From positions 138,501-202,500 of the forward strand of contig JAOTOM010004299.1 in assembly GCA_034440615.1 (NCBI GenBank): DNA of 64,000 nt. Reading direction: 5' to 3'. The first letter of the stretch is position 1; every line of letters starts with the position of its first letter. The translations under genes and the position numbers were made by a program. The notes under the pieces were generated by a model. The model did not search any database, had not been told where the DNA came from, and was given only the letters and a program-made list of their open reading frames with translations. The DNA comes from Ashinkailepas kermadecensis. Its lineage: Eukaryota > Arthropoda > Thecostraca > Neolepadidae. This document shows, in pieces, positions 13,201 to 25,500 of the stretch.

Positions 13201-16200
13201 AGCCTCACGGCCGTCCAATATGTGCCGTGACCACACATACATCAGTGCTGCGCTGTTGCGGCACAAGTGTGCACTTTGAGCCTCACGGCCGTCCAATATG
13301 TGCCGTGACCACACATACATCAGTGCTGCGCTGTTGCGGCACAAGGGTGCACCTTGAGTCACACGGCCGTCCAAAATGTTCCGTGACCACACATAGATAA
13401 TCGCCCCGCTGTTGCGGCACAAGTGTGCACCTTGAGTCACACGGCCGTCCAGTGTGTACCGCGGCACTACACCGACCATGGCAAACTAAACAATACAACA
13501 TTGCAACGGTTTGTCAACACTGGGACTATGCCATTCCAGTAACAGAGAAACATACTCCAATGTGTTGGTCACAAAAGACACCGGATTTGTCTAGTGTGAG
13601 ATTTTAGCGTAATTACCATATTTTTACAGATACATTGGGCGTATTACGTTCATAACAGAACTAGTGCCCTGAAAGCAAATGTTGATCTGCTTGATCAACT
13701 AATTGTTGGTTAATATTATGCCCCCACTTCTGTGTCAAACGTGGGCTTTTTCATGTCAGTGTACCGCTTGTTTCCCGTCGCACGAATAGGATTTCATGCA
13801 AATATGTACTTTTTAATTGAGCTAAGATGTCAAGCTAGCTAAGACCAAATTCCTCAAGCAGATGATAATATTTGTGACATTGAGATACAATTCGCATTGT
13901 GAAAGGGCTGATTGTTCACTGCACATACGGCAGGCAACAGACGCATGAATTGCGAAATCGCTGACAGTATTTATTCGTGCGAGTCCACAGGACTGGCATG
14001 CACCAGGGAGGCGTCCACGTGACTAACCTTCAGACTCCCACGTAAAGTCGTACACGTCGGAGGAGCTCTGCACCACCTTGTCCATCAGCACGTCCACCGA
14101 GGCGAGATCACTCTCGGGGGAGTAGGCCAGCCTGCGGGCGGCAGTCATCGGCTGGCCCGGAGCGCCGACAGGGCTGGCCGCCGTCTGCTGTCGGAAGACA
14201 GACACTGTCGGCTGTCGGGCCGGCCAGGCTGTCGGAGCCTGCTGCACAGTCTGCTGTCGGGACACGGACCCCGCCTGTACGGCCTCCTGCCGGGGCACGG
14301 ATCCGGACTGTACGGCCTCCTGCCGGAGCATGGATCCGGACTGTACGGCCTCCTGCCGGGGCACGGATCCGGACTGTACGGCCTCCTGCCGGGGCACGGA
14401 TCCGGACTGTACGGCCTCCTGCCGGAGCACGGATCCGGACTGTACGGCCTCCTGCCGGGGCACGGATCCGGACTGTACGGCCTCCTGCCGGGGCACAGGC
14501 GCGGCCTGCGCGATGTCTTGGCGAGTGGCAGACCTCAGCCGCCATGGCGTCTCACGGGCGACCGGTCCATTCTGTGGTGCAGTCGGACAATCGCGACGAG
14601 ACCAGCCAGGCTGAACTGCTGTCCGCGGGCGGGCCGAGCCAGGCTGAACTGCTGTCCGCGAGCGGACCGAGCCAGGCTGAACTGCTGTCCGCGAGCGGAC
14701 CGAGCCAGGCTGAACTGCTGTCCGCGGGCGGGCCGAGCCAGGCTGAACTGCTGCCCGCGGGCGGGCCGAGCCAGGCTGAACTGCTGTCCGCGGGCGGGCC
14801 GAGCCAGGCTGAACTGCTGTCTGACGGCAGGCTGGGGCAGGTTGCAGTGGTTCGCGGCTGAGGCCCGAGTCCGCCCGATTGTGGACCCACTCGACGGGCG
14901 AGGGAGTGTCCCAGTCAGCAGCTTCAGACGCCGTCTCTGAGCCGGTTGGGGCAGGCTGAGGAGCGACTGGGGCCACCTGCAACCCCGGTGCGGGCAGCGC
15001 TGGTGAGACAGACAGTTGATGTGGTGTCGCCGCTGCACGTGCGCAACGGTCCGGCTCAAATACAGGTGCTTTCCGTGATCACGTCCGTACTTTTTGGTGA
15101 ATCCTAGACTGACGTTCACGAAATCACGCAAAAAACCGCAACGATAAAACGGAAGCTAGGACTTCTCATCGCTTTCTACGTGCGATTATGGTTGTATTTA
15201 GACACGCATGTACAACACTTTATCATTTGAGCATCCGTATAATCCACCGAACACTAACATAAAACGTCACAATTGTCGGAGTGTGACGACTGCACAGATT
15301 ATGTTGTCATTCGCCAACAGTACATATTGTGTAGTGGTGCAAGCAGGTATGCTTTGTGATATTGTGTAGTGATGTACTCAGGAATGCTTCTCAAAGATCC
15401 AGTCTGAAGTAAAAAGTGAATATATATCACCGGAAAGGTTTTATCTTTGCAGGGGGCCTAGCTTACATTTCATCCAGGAGCAGGGTTGTCAAGAGTAAAA
15501 GTATAACCCAGACAATTCGTTTTTGAGGTTAGGATGGGTAATTGAGAGGAACAAAACAAAACGTGTGCTTTTGCTTCATTTTGATACATGTGCACAGAAA
15601 CATAACACCAAGGCCGCGTAACGCTCCTCTACGCGTCATTTAACATTATATAGATAAATTGATGCATGCATCTTATCATGTTTGGTGGAAAATTGTGCAA
15701 CAACCAGGATCGCATTTGGTTTTTGTCCGGTTTCTGTATCACCTTAATGTATCATTCCATCAATGACCATTCATATTGAGTGTCTAGATGCCCTAAGCTT
15801 CTGGCTTCAGAATATTGGCTGATGTAAAAATGACGCCAGATAGGAATTCAGCGGCTATTTTGTCCTTGACAGTGCTACCCAAACATAAAACGTCATCCCA
15901 TATAACTGTTGAGCGATCTCTGATGACGTCACGAAGTCAAACATATTTCAGTTCGCCTGTGTAATCCACTCGAAACATACAACAATTAAGCTTAACCGTT
16001 TGCGTGCGCTCAGTGCCAACGAATAAAGACAGACATTTCTAGATGACCGATAGCTGACCACTGTGGAAAGCTATGACACCATCAGTTGTAACTTGATGAG
16101 TGTTGGCAAAAGGTGCCAGTCCAGCCGGCTGATCTAGGGGCAGAATGTTCATCTCCAATTTAGTTCAATGGGATTCGCCCTCCCGCGTTGCACAGAAAGA

Positions 16201-16461
16201 ATGGACTTCAAGAAACTGGTCTTGATCCCCTCCCCCTCCACACCTTTATCGGTGCTGATCCGAATAGCTGTTAATACCAATTAATCCGAGCGGGGCCGAG
16301 GTGGGTGCCTTCTGGTTCCTAGGCGAGGGCGGGAACAAGCGCGGGCAAGGCGTCGAAATTTGGCGCATTGAATCCATGATCAATGTAGTAAATCATATAT
16401 TTTATCCAAGGTCGCGTACGGCCACGTAAAACCACACAATGTCAATGGCATTGGTCAAACC

Positions 16462-16529
<68 letters not shown>

Positions 16530-19500
16530 TGGCAGAACTTGTTGAGAGGTATGACGTGCTACCTTAAGTTCCCCTATCACGGATTTTTTGATAGAGGGAA
16601 AGTCAATAGCCACAGTTCAAGTCAGCCGTTAACAATTTCCTTTCGGTTTTTTGGCCCTTATAATGCAAAATTGCGGGGGCTATTGGCCTGAAATGCATAT
16701 GAAATGCATCTCAGAAGAGGATTAGAAACAGAACACCCATACCATATAATCCACGCCTTTTTAGGCAACGTTCCCGGGGCCATTTTTGATCTGGATTGGA
16801 ACCACCAAAAATGTTTGGATTTGACTTTTGTTTTCAACTGAATGACAGTATGAGCTCAATTAAGCACGGCGCTGCCGAGGGGGGCTACCCTCCCCTCGCT
16901 GCCGTCAACTAGAGGGGTGAAGATATGAGTTTTCCCCTCCCCAACCCTCCTGAAATCTGGGTAGACCCTTTCCACAAATATCCGAGCGGGCTCTGGGGGT
17001 CCACCAAGAAACGAGACAAAATCTGAACGTGGGTACAAGCCTTTGATATGATAGAGGCCCCCAGAATGCAAGGGGAGACCGCAAACGGGTATGTAGACCA
17101 CAGGAAATGAGACAAAGTCCGTAAGGCACGAGGTCCCCAATCACTGAGGAGACATCTAGTGTGAACGAGGTAGCCCCCAAAGCAGGTAGAGGCCTAGAAA
17201 ATAAGACGAGACCCCTTTGACGGTACATGGGGTATGCAATATGACACGAAGATCTCGGGATTCCAGGGAATATAAAAAAAACCGGCTGGAGAGACCCAGG
17301 AAATGAAATGGGGTCTCCAAGACGGTGTATGAGACCCATTCAATATTGTAGGAAACCCCGGAAAGCAAGCGAGGACCCAAAACGGGTCGGGAGGCCCGAG
17401 CAAATTGGACGAGGTCCCTAAGCCGATACAAGAGGAAATTAAATTGCGTAGGATGCCTCTGAGACGCAAGAGAGGCTCGACAATTGGCAAGAACAACATG
17501 AAATAAGACTAGGCCTCTGAAACGATACAGAATGCCCGTAATATGAAAGGGGGCCCAAGGGGAGATTGGTGCACCTCAACTGGTGATCCGTCTGCTCGCG
17601 CCAGTCCGTTTCGACAGGAGACCCGGCTCAGAAACTGACCCGTTCGAAGCGCTGGTCAACTCCGACCAAACGCTGTCCTGACCGAAACTGTCCAGGGTGT
17701 CACTAGAGTCAGTTTGGATCAGGCACTGACCCGGCTCTGGAATTACCCTGGCCCCAGGAGAGCTGATCTGTTCTGACCCGGCACTCACATATTCGGGAGC
17801 CGGACTGACTCGACGAGCCGGCACATTTGCACTTGGCGCTGGCCTGTCCTGAGCGGGCACTGACCTTGGTCGGGGGCACAGCCGTGACCGACTGCGTGCG
17901 ATACGTGTCGTTCCTCACTGCCGTCATCCGCTCAATCAGTGGGGCTGACTCGTCTGCCTCGCTGTCTGCCTGACGGTCATGGCAGCGACCTTCTCACCGG
18001 CTCACAGCACAAACCACAAGCGTCACCGACCAAGATCCAGTTCGAGTTTTCGCAGCCGAGTTTTAGTCCAGCAGTACACAAAAAAAACGAATTACACATG
18101 AGACAAAAAAAACATTAGTCAAAACTTTCAAACGTAATATAATAAACGTAATATAATATAATAAACGTAAACGTAATAATTTCAAATGGAATATGTTCAA
18201 GGTTCAGGCTTGTGGACTGAGAATGGCACAAATGAACCAGTTAACGTGTCTACGGTTGGCAGTAACGTGCCTCCGCTAATGTCAAGTTGAAGCCAGTAGG
18301 AATTAACTGCTTCAGTGTGTCTTAAGACGTAGAAATATTAAGACGCCGTCGACTTACACACAGTCTCCGGCCAAATAAGGTCAAGTTCGATTAGCATACC
18401 GGCAAATATCCAGTCTCAGCAAATGGACGTCGATAGACCTGCCGTGGTAACTAACATAGATAAACGCTTGGTGTTTATCATGTTATGACTGACAACTGGC
18501 ATGCCTATGAATGACAGGAAGCTAGTGAGCTATGACTAACAGGAAGCTTGCATCTGACTCGACGTTTGTAGGCTGCGACTGACCCGGTTCCAGCGGCCCT
18601 GCTCGGTCGGCTGCTCTTGTTTCTCCATCGGCGCAGGCGCAGGAGCACGGAACTCTTGCCTCGCGGCGGGCGCCGGTAGCCAGGGTTGCGGGAACACCGT
18701 ACCCACGGGAGACGTCCACGAGCCGCGAGCTGCCAGAGGTGCCGGTGGCTGAGTCTGCCGACCCGCCTGCCCGCAGCACGGCTCAGGTCAAATTAGGGGC
18801 CCTGCAGTGTCTGCCGACCCGCCTGCCCGCAGCACGGCTCAGGTCAAATTAGGGGCCCTGCAGTGTCTGCCGACCCGCATGCCAACAGCACAGGTCAGAT
18901 ATTTGGCCCTGTAGTACCTGCTGACCGCAACACTCGTCAGGTCAGGTCAAATCTCGAGTCCCCCAACATCTCACTATCTACCAGCACATAGACCACGTCA
19001 GGTTAAATATTTAGTTCCGTTGTCTGCCGAACCACCTGCCTGCAACACAGGTCAGTTAGTTAGTTAGTTATTAGGGCTTTAGGGCGCATCGACTACATCG
19101 GTCATGTAGCGCCCACAACACAGGTCAGGTTGTGCCAGATTTGGGGCCCCACATCTGTCGATGTGCAGAACTGCAACCTTGTTAGCATAACGTTTTTTGG
19201 TGCGCAAAATATTTGAAAAGATTTAAAAAAGGAAATAAACACTAACCTCGTTCATGGTACCTGGTGCATTATTGACTACAGCATTGTTCCTTATCAGGCA
19301 AATCGTGTTTGACGAACCTTTTGGAATTACTAGAATATGTGCCAAGCCAGCTGGACTTAAGGAATCCTGTGGATGTAATATATATTGGTTTCAGTAAAGC
19401 ATTCGATAAAGTTGCGCATATCAGATTGCTATTACAACTAAATCACCACGGCATTTCTTAGGTGGGTCGAGTCCTGGCTGACCCATAGATTTCAACGTGT

Positions 19501-22500
19501 CGTTTTAAATGGTTGTAAGTCATCATGGGAGGCTGTAACTAGTGGCGTTCTCCAAAGATCGGAGACTGGCCATTTTTTGGTTATAATTTATGTAAATCAG
19601 ATTCAACAGGGGGTCGAAAGCAGAATTTGGATATTGCATCAGCTCGATTTCAAGCTTTATCGTTCAATAGCTTGCGCTGAGGACTACGCTGTTTTACAAT
19701 CGGATCCAAACAGACTACTTCATTGGTCTACAGAATGGCAAATTCGATTTAATTTGGGAAAGTGTAATGCTTCGCATTTCGGTTACAATAACGAACACCA
19801 GTTATAATTTGGCTCGAAATGTTCTTGAGAATATGGAACAGTAGGCTGATTTAGGTGTGATAATCTTCAATGATTTGAAGGCTTAAATTGACTGTGCAGA
19901 AGCTAGAAAAGACATACAAAATGTTGCACATGATCAAACGAAAAGTGCATTCCGAATGTGGTATGATAGTTGCAGTTATTCAACTCATTTGTTCAACCTC
20001 ACTTAGAATATTACGCTCAGGGGTGGAGTCCTCATTTTCGTATGGAAATTGATGCACTTGAGCGCATGCAACGTACAGCAACTTAAATAGTACGGGGACT
20101 AGAAGAGGCATGATAAGGGTTTTTTGGATGTTTTTATTGTACTACTGTAGACCTCGAGGAGATTTGATCCAGGTATTCAACTTTTTAAAAGGACATTATA
20201 ACATTCATTTTGAAAACCTTCTGATATCGATATATTAGGCTTCACGAGAGGTCCTCAATTTATGATCATGAAGCCCTGCAGGCTACTTTTGCGTAGCACG
20301 TTTTTCTCAGATGGTACTTAATTAATAGCTGGAACACTCTGCCTTCAGTGGTAGAAGTGTGAACACTAGTAACATTCTAGTCTAACTTGAATATATTTGT
20401 TGCATTGGGCGATGCATTCAGAACAAGTTGATGTTGGGTATGACTAGGTAATGTAATGTTTATCCTGTAACCGATCCAGTTGCGGTTTGCCAAATGACAA
20501 AAAAAAATTCATTGGGAAGGTGGAGGAGAGGGGGGGTGGGTGAAGTTACGTTCGGGGGTAGGCTATGATGTTTGCTATATTGTGGCGAATGATACTCCTG
20601 TTTCTGTGGCGGTTGTCTTATCTGGTACACTGTGGTATTCAGTGTACACTTGCCTGCTCATTTTGTGGCTATATATACCTGTATGTTCGCTACATTCATT
20701 CACTTTCACAGGCACTTTTAGCCTTCTTGTACGAATACATATGTATATATGCATATGTGATGTGCTTGCACGGGACATGGCAGTCTAGGATCCTGTTACT
20801 TGTGCCGACCCGCTTGCTGGCAGAACAGGTCAGGTCAGATCGAATATTGGATCCTGCAGTGGCAACCGACTCGTATGATGGTAATCCAAGACATGTCACA
20901 GCCGTTAATCCACGCCTGAAATAATGGATGGGGACAATAATAGTAGTTTTTGCTCTGCAATGGCACCACAATACTATTTTTAATAATGGTTTTTAATAAT
21001 AACAATCATAATGGTTCATTTCCCGGCCACTTAGAATGAAGAAAATGCGCGAACATGTTTTCAAGCGGGACGGATGTTCTCAAGTGGGATCCCTTCATTG
21101 TCTGGATTGCCACCTGGATCCGGTCAAACACGGGTTCCGGCAGTGCCTAGTGACTTGCCTGTACGCAACAATCAGGCCATACCAGGTCACATGTAGGGAT
21201 GCACCGGATAGTGAATTCTGATATCCGGCCAGATCGTGAGTAATATCCGGCCCGGATAATCCGGCCGGATACTGAACCTTTTAGGTTCCCACCATTCCAC
21301 CTTTTTTCCTCAAGTGTATGCATTAAAAATGCAGGTGATTGCAGGCCCCCAAAACCCCTCTTCATTAGCAGAAGCAATGGCATGCTTTATCCCAAACTGG
21401 CGGATCCAGGGGGCAAATGGGCATTTGCCCCCAAACGGAAATGGTGCGGGGAAAACCACGTTCCCCCCCAAACGGCGGCAAACTGAAATTTTGCCGCATT
21501 ACAGCGGCCAACATCGCTCCCCCCCCGCCCCCGTGGACACGACAAATACCACACCAACAATTACTTCCTCCTCCGCCGGGCCGACCCACCCCCAACCCGG
21601 TCGACGACAGACACCATGCAACATCGCCCCTCCCCCTCCCAGATCGACGACACAACACCACGCCAGCATCGCTCCCACACCCCTGGTCGACAAGTGCTGG
21701 TTAATTTTTGCCCCCAACTGGGCGCCCCAGGTCCCAAACCTCAGCTCAGTATAGAGGATTTTATTTGCCGGCGCTTGGCATTTCGCTCACATCCGAAGTC
21801 CGTCGGGCGGGACGCCGGGGATGGAGGCGCCAGGGAAACATTTTGCACGCGCGCATAGCTTTTTAACAAAATTTGCTGGCCTGCTGCGGCATTGCATTGG
21901 CATTCATTCACCTGGAACGCCGGTGTCGGAGCGTCGCTCTTCACAATTGTTTCAGGTTTAATCTTCTACGTAGTTGGCCTGCGGCTTAGGTGGCATGGCG
22001 GGGCACTCGCGTTCCTCATTCGTTTGGGCTATATTCAAACTGTGCGACGACAGCGATACCTATGCAGAATGCAAAATCTGCAAAAGACTTATCAAGAGAG
22101 GCCACGAAAGCGCGGGACAGAAAACCTTCAGCACGACTCCGCTCCACAATCACGCGAAAATGAAACATCCGGACGTACGAAACGGCCAAGAAGCGAATCG
22201 CGGCTGTTTTGCGTCTGTCTCAACCTTTGGAGAGGAAGGTACGCCAAAAGATCGGAAGATTTCCGCTATTAAGAAGCAGCTATCGATCGAAGAATCATTT
22301 GAGTCAAGGAAGATCTGGGACATTAACGACAGCCGCGCCAAGGACATCAACAGGGCCGTGATGATAATGATGGCCGTGGACAACCAGCCGTTCTCAATCG
22401 TAGAAGACGACGGCTTCATCGACCTCGTGCCAAACTTCAGCCGCGGTATCTCCTGCCCAGCCGGCGCTACTTTTCCGACGCCATGCTGCCGAGGCTGTAC

Positions 22501-25500
22501 GACGAAGTGAAGGGCGAGGTTCTGTCTGAGCTGAGAGCTGTGACGGCAGCTACGTCTCCTTCACGTCCGACATCTGGACATGCTCATCGTCGCGGAAACG
22601 TTCGTCAGCCTTTCTGGCCACTGGATCAAGAGCAATTTCCGCGTAGAGACGTCGTCCTGAAAGCGGCCCACTTCCGGCATCACAGTGGCATCAACATCTC
22701 GGAGATGCTGACGAAGATGTGGGACGAGTGGAACCTAGTCGAAGTCGGCGACATCACTGATCCGTGACGGGGCCTCCAACATGACTCTGGGTTGCGAGCT
22801 GGCCGATATTCCGGCCGTCCACTGCACTATCCACCGTCTTCGTTGGTGGTTAGCGACGCCATCGGTCGCAGCCGACTGTGAACGCGCTCCTGACCAGTGT
22901 CGGAGGCTGGTGACTCACTTCGGCCACCGTCGTGGCCTGCACACCCTCAGGAGCTCCGCGAGCTGAAGGCCTGCAACCGCGACTCTGGTGCAGGACGTTC
23001 CGACGCGGTGGAACAGCTCGTACTTGATGGTGCAGAGACTGGTGGAGCTGAAGCGGCCGTTCTTCTCACCTGGCAGACCACGAAGATCTGCCGCAGATGA
23101 CTGGGAGCGATTGGCGCTGTGCAAGCCTCCTGCACGTGCTGAAACCATTCTTCGACCTCACGAAGGAGATGAGCTCGGACAACGCCACGTTGTCCAGCGT
23201 CATTCCCAACATCACCTGCCTGGAGCTATACCTGACAAGGATTGATCAGAAGGCGGCCGGGCCCAGAAACTACGCGAGTCACTGCTACAAGCGCTGCGCC
23301 TCCGCTTCCTAACCACAGCTGACAGCTCCAAAGCGATGAATATCCTTGTGGAGAAACACTATGTGACTGCCACAGCGATCGACCCCAGATACAGCTCAAC
23401 TTCTTCAAGAAGTCTGAAGAAAAGGACAACGCCAAGACGCTGCTCCTCAGCGAGGTTCTTCAGCTGCTGGGGCGCAGGACGAAGAAGTTGCTGCCACTGA
23501 CAGCAAATGCGCCGACAGCCCCGCGTCTAGCCGGGTCAGTGGTGAGGAAGACCTATTCGGCGCTGCTTCACACAGATGGTGAGCCAGGGCCGGCACCGCT
23601 GGAAGCGACAACGCCGTGACGGTCGGGTGACCTGAAGACTGCAGCGGAAGAAGTGCGAACTTCTTCCGTCCCCCCTCTCACCTCCGAGACGGACCCAGTC
23701 CGTGGTGGGGCGAAAGGGCGAGCAAGTTCGTTCCCTGCCTGCGCGCTCTCGCGTAAACTCCTTCCGCCCGTCGTCTCCGTGTTCTCCGAGAGAATGTTCT
23801 CGGGTACGAAACAATTTCGAGGACGGAGGAGCGGCTTCTGCCGCGCCGCGGGGAGCAGCTCCTGTTTCTTCACCACAATGTGAACCATTTTGAACCGGTC
23901 GTGTTTTGATTGACGTCACTCGTGTAACTCGCGTCACTGAATGCTGAGTACGCACTTACAATCTTCGAAGGGACAATAAAGATCATACGCTTGGTCATTT
24001 TTATCGTCTGCTTGTTGTGTTAGGGGACACCCGTGGTGAACACTAACTGGAAATCGTTGCAAGCAATGGAAAATATCCGGTATCCGGCCGGATAGAAACA
24101 TCCGGCCGGATAACGAATAGTTGAAATTCGTGATATCCGGCCGGATAGTCTATCCGGTGTCCTAGTCACATGTGAGTGTGACAGCAACTGGTGACCCCAT
24201 CCCAGTGACACCGGTCAGGTCAGGTCAGTTGCTGGAGAGTAGCTAACCTGCAGCTGCGACAGCTGGTCCATGAGCTGCGTGGCCAGCTGTCGCTGCTGGG
24301 TCCGCATCTCCTTGGCCAGCTGGTCGGGCACGTGACGCATCTCGGCTACCACGGCCGTCACACGGTCGGCCGCCGACGCTAGCCGGTCCACAGCGTCCCG
24401 GTCATCACGGGTCAGCGCAGGGGTACTGCTGGGGTCACACAGCACCGGGTCAGGACCGGGATACTGCTGGGGTCGCACAGCACCGGGTTAGGACCGGGGT
24501 ACTGTTGTGGTTACATAGCATCGAGTTAGGCCAGGGGTAATGATGTCGTCACCGGGTCAGGGCCGGGGTACTGCTCGAGGCACACGGCACCGGGCAAGAG
24601 CTAGATTATTCCTCAGTGCTATTGGTAGGTTCCTGTCTGTATCTCCCTCATCTCACGCTCACGCTCTCTCTCTCTACATCTACATCTACATCTACATCTA
24701 CATCTACATCTACATCTACTCTCTCTCTCTCTCTCTCTCTAATTATCTGAGAAAAACATGGGATGCAAACACGATAGCTCAGCGTCCCTTCCGAGAACAA
24801 AGCTCCAGAGCAATAAAGGGTAATCAATTGTGCCATCAAGGGGTACGTATGAGGTGTAATAAGACTACCTGATATGCCGCACAGCCTCCTGTACTCTCTG
24901 TATTCCGTCTGCAGTTTTAGCTGTCTGTTGCAGCGCGTCCGACATCGTCACGGCCAGACCACGTACGGCGTGCAGCACGTCCTGCTCCATCTGTTCAACA
25001 CCAGAGGCACGCTGTTGAGTCTCGTGTACAAGGAGGCCGCGCTCCTCCGTCTGACGTAAGGAAAAGGTCAGCTGCTCCGTCGGTTATAAACATGAGGCAC
25101 TTTACCTCATCTGTCGATCGCAATAAGCCGGCTTCACCGTTCGTTGTACATCAGAGGCTCAGTACACTGTTCGTTGTGCACAAGATCTTCCTCACTTCAT
25201 CTGGTGCATAAAATGCTCCGAATTGCACATGTGAAAATGAGACGATGGGCAAATCATAGGGGCAATAGAATGTGCGATTTAACCTGCTTCATGAAATCGA
25301 CTCAAATGCAATTTTATGCTTGAATTTCCACTATTGAGCACTGTGATATCACTACGGGACCTCTCTGCCCAGCGTGGCTCCGGGATGATGACGTCACTGG
25401 TTCCCGCTGAACTTCTGCCGTCCGCTCCAGAGTCGCCCTCGGCCACCTTCCCAGGTGGTGACGTTGCTGACCTGCCGCTGGATGTCGGCCGCCTGCACCA

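Noticed and set aside
14330..14614. Cysteine-rich plus frame (TASCRGTDPDC repeats), resembling a secreted peptide precursor
   Set aside because: It is the antisense of the 33-bp coding repeat. The minus strand has splice sites, compatible phases and a longer frame.
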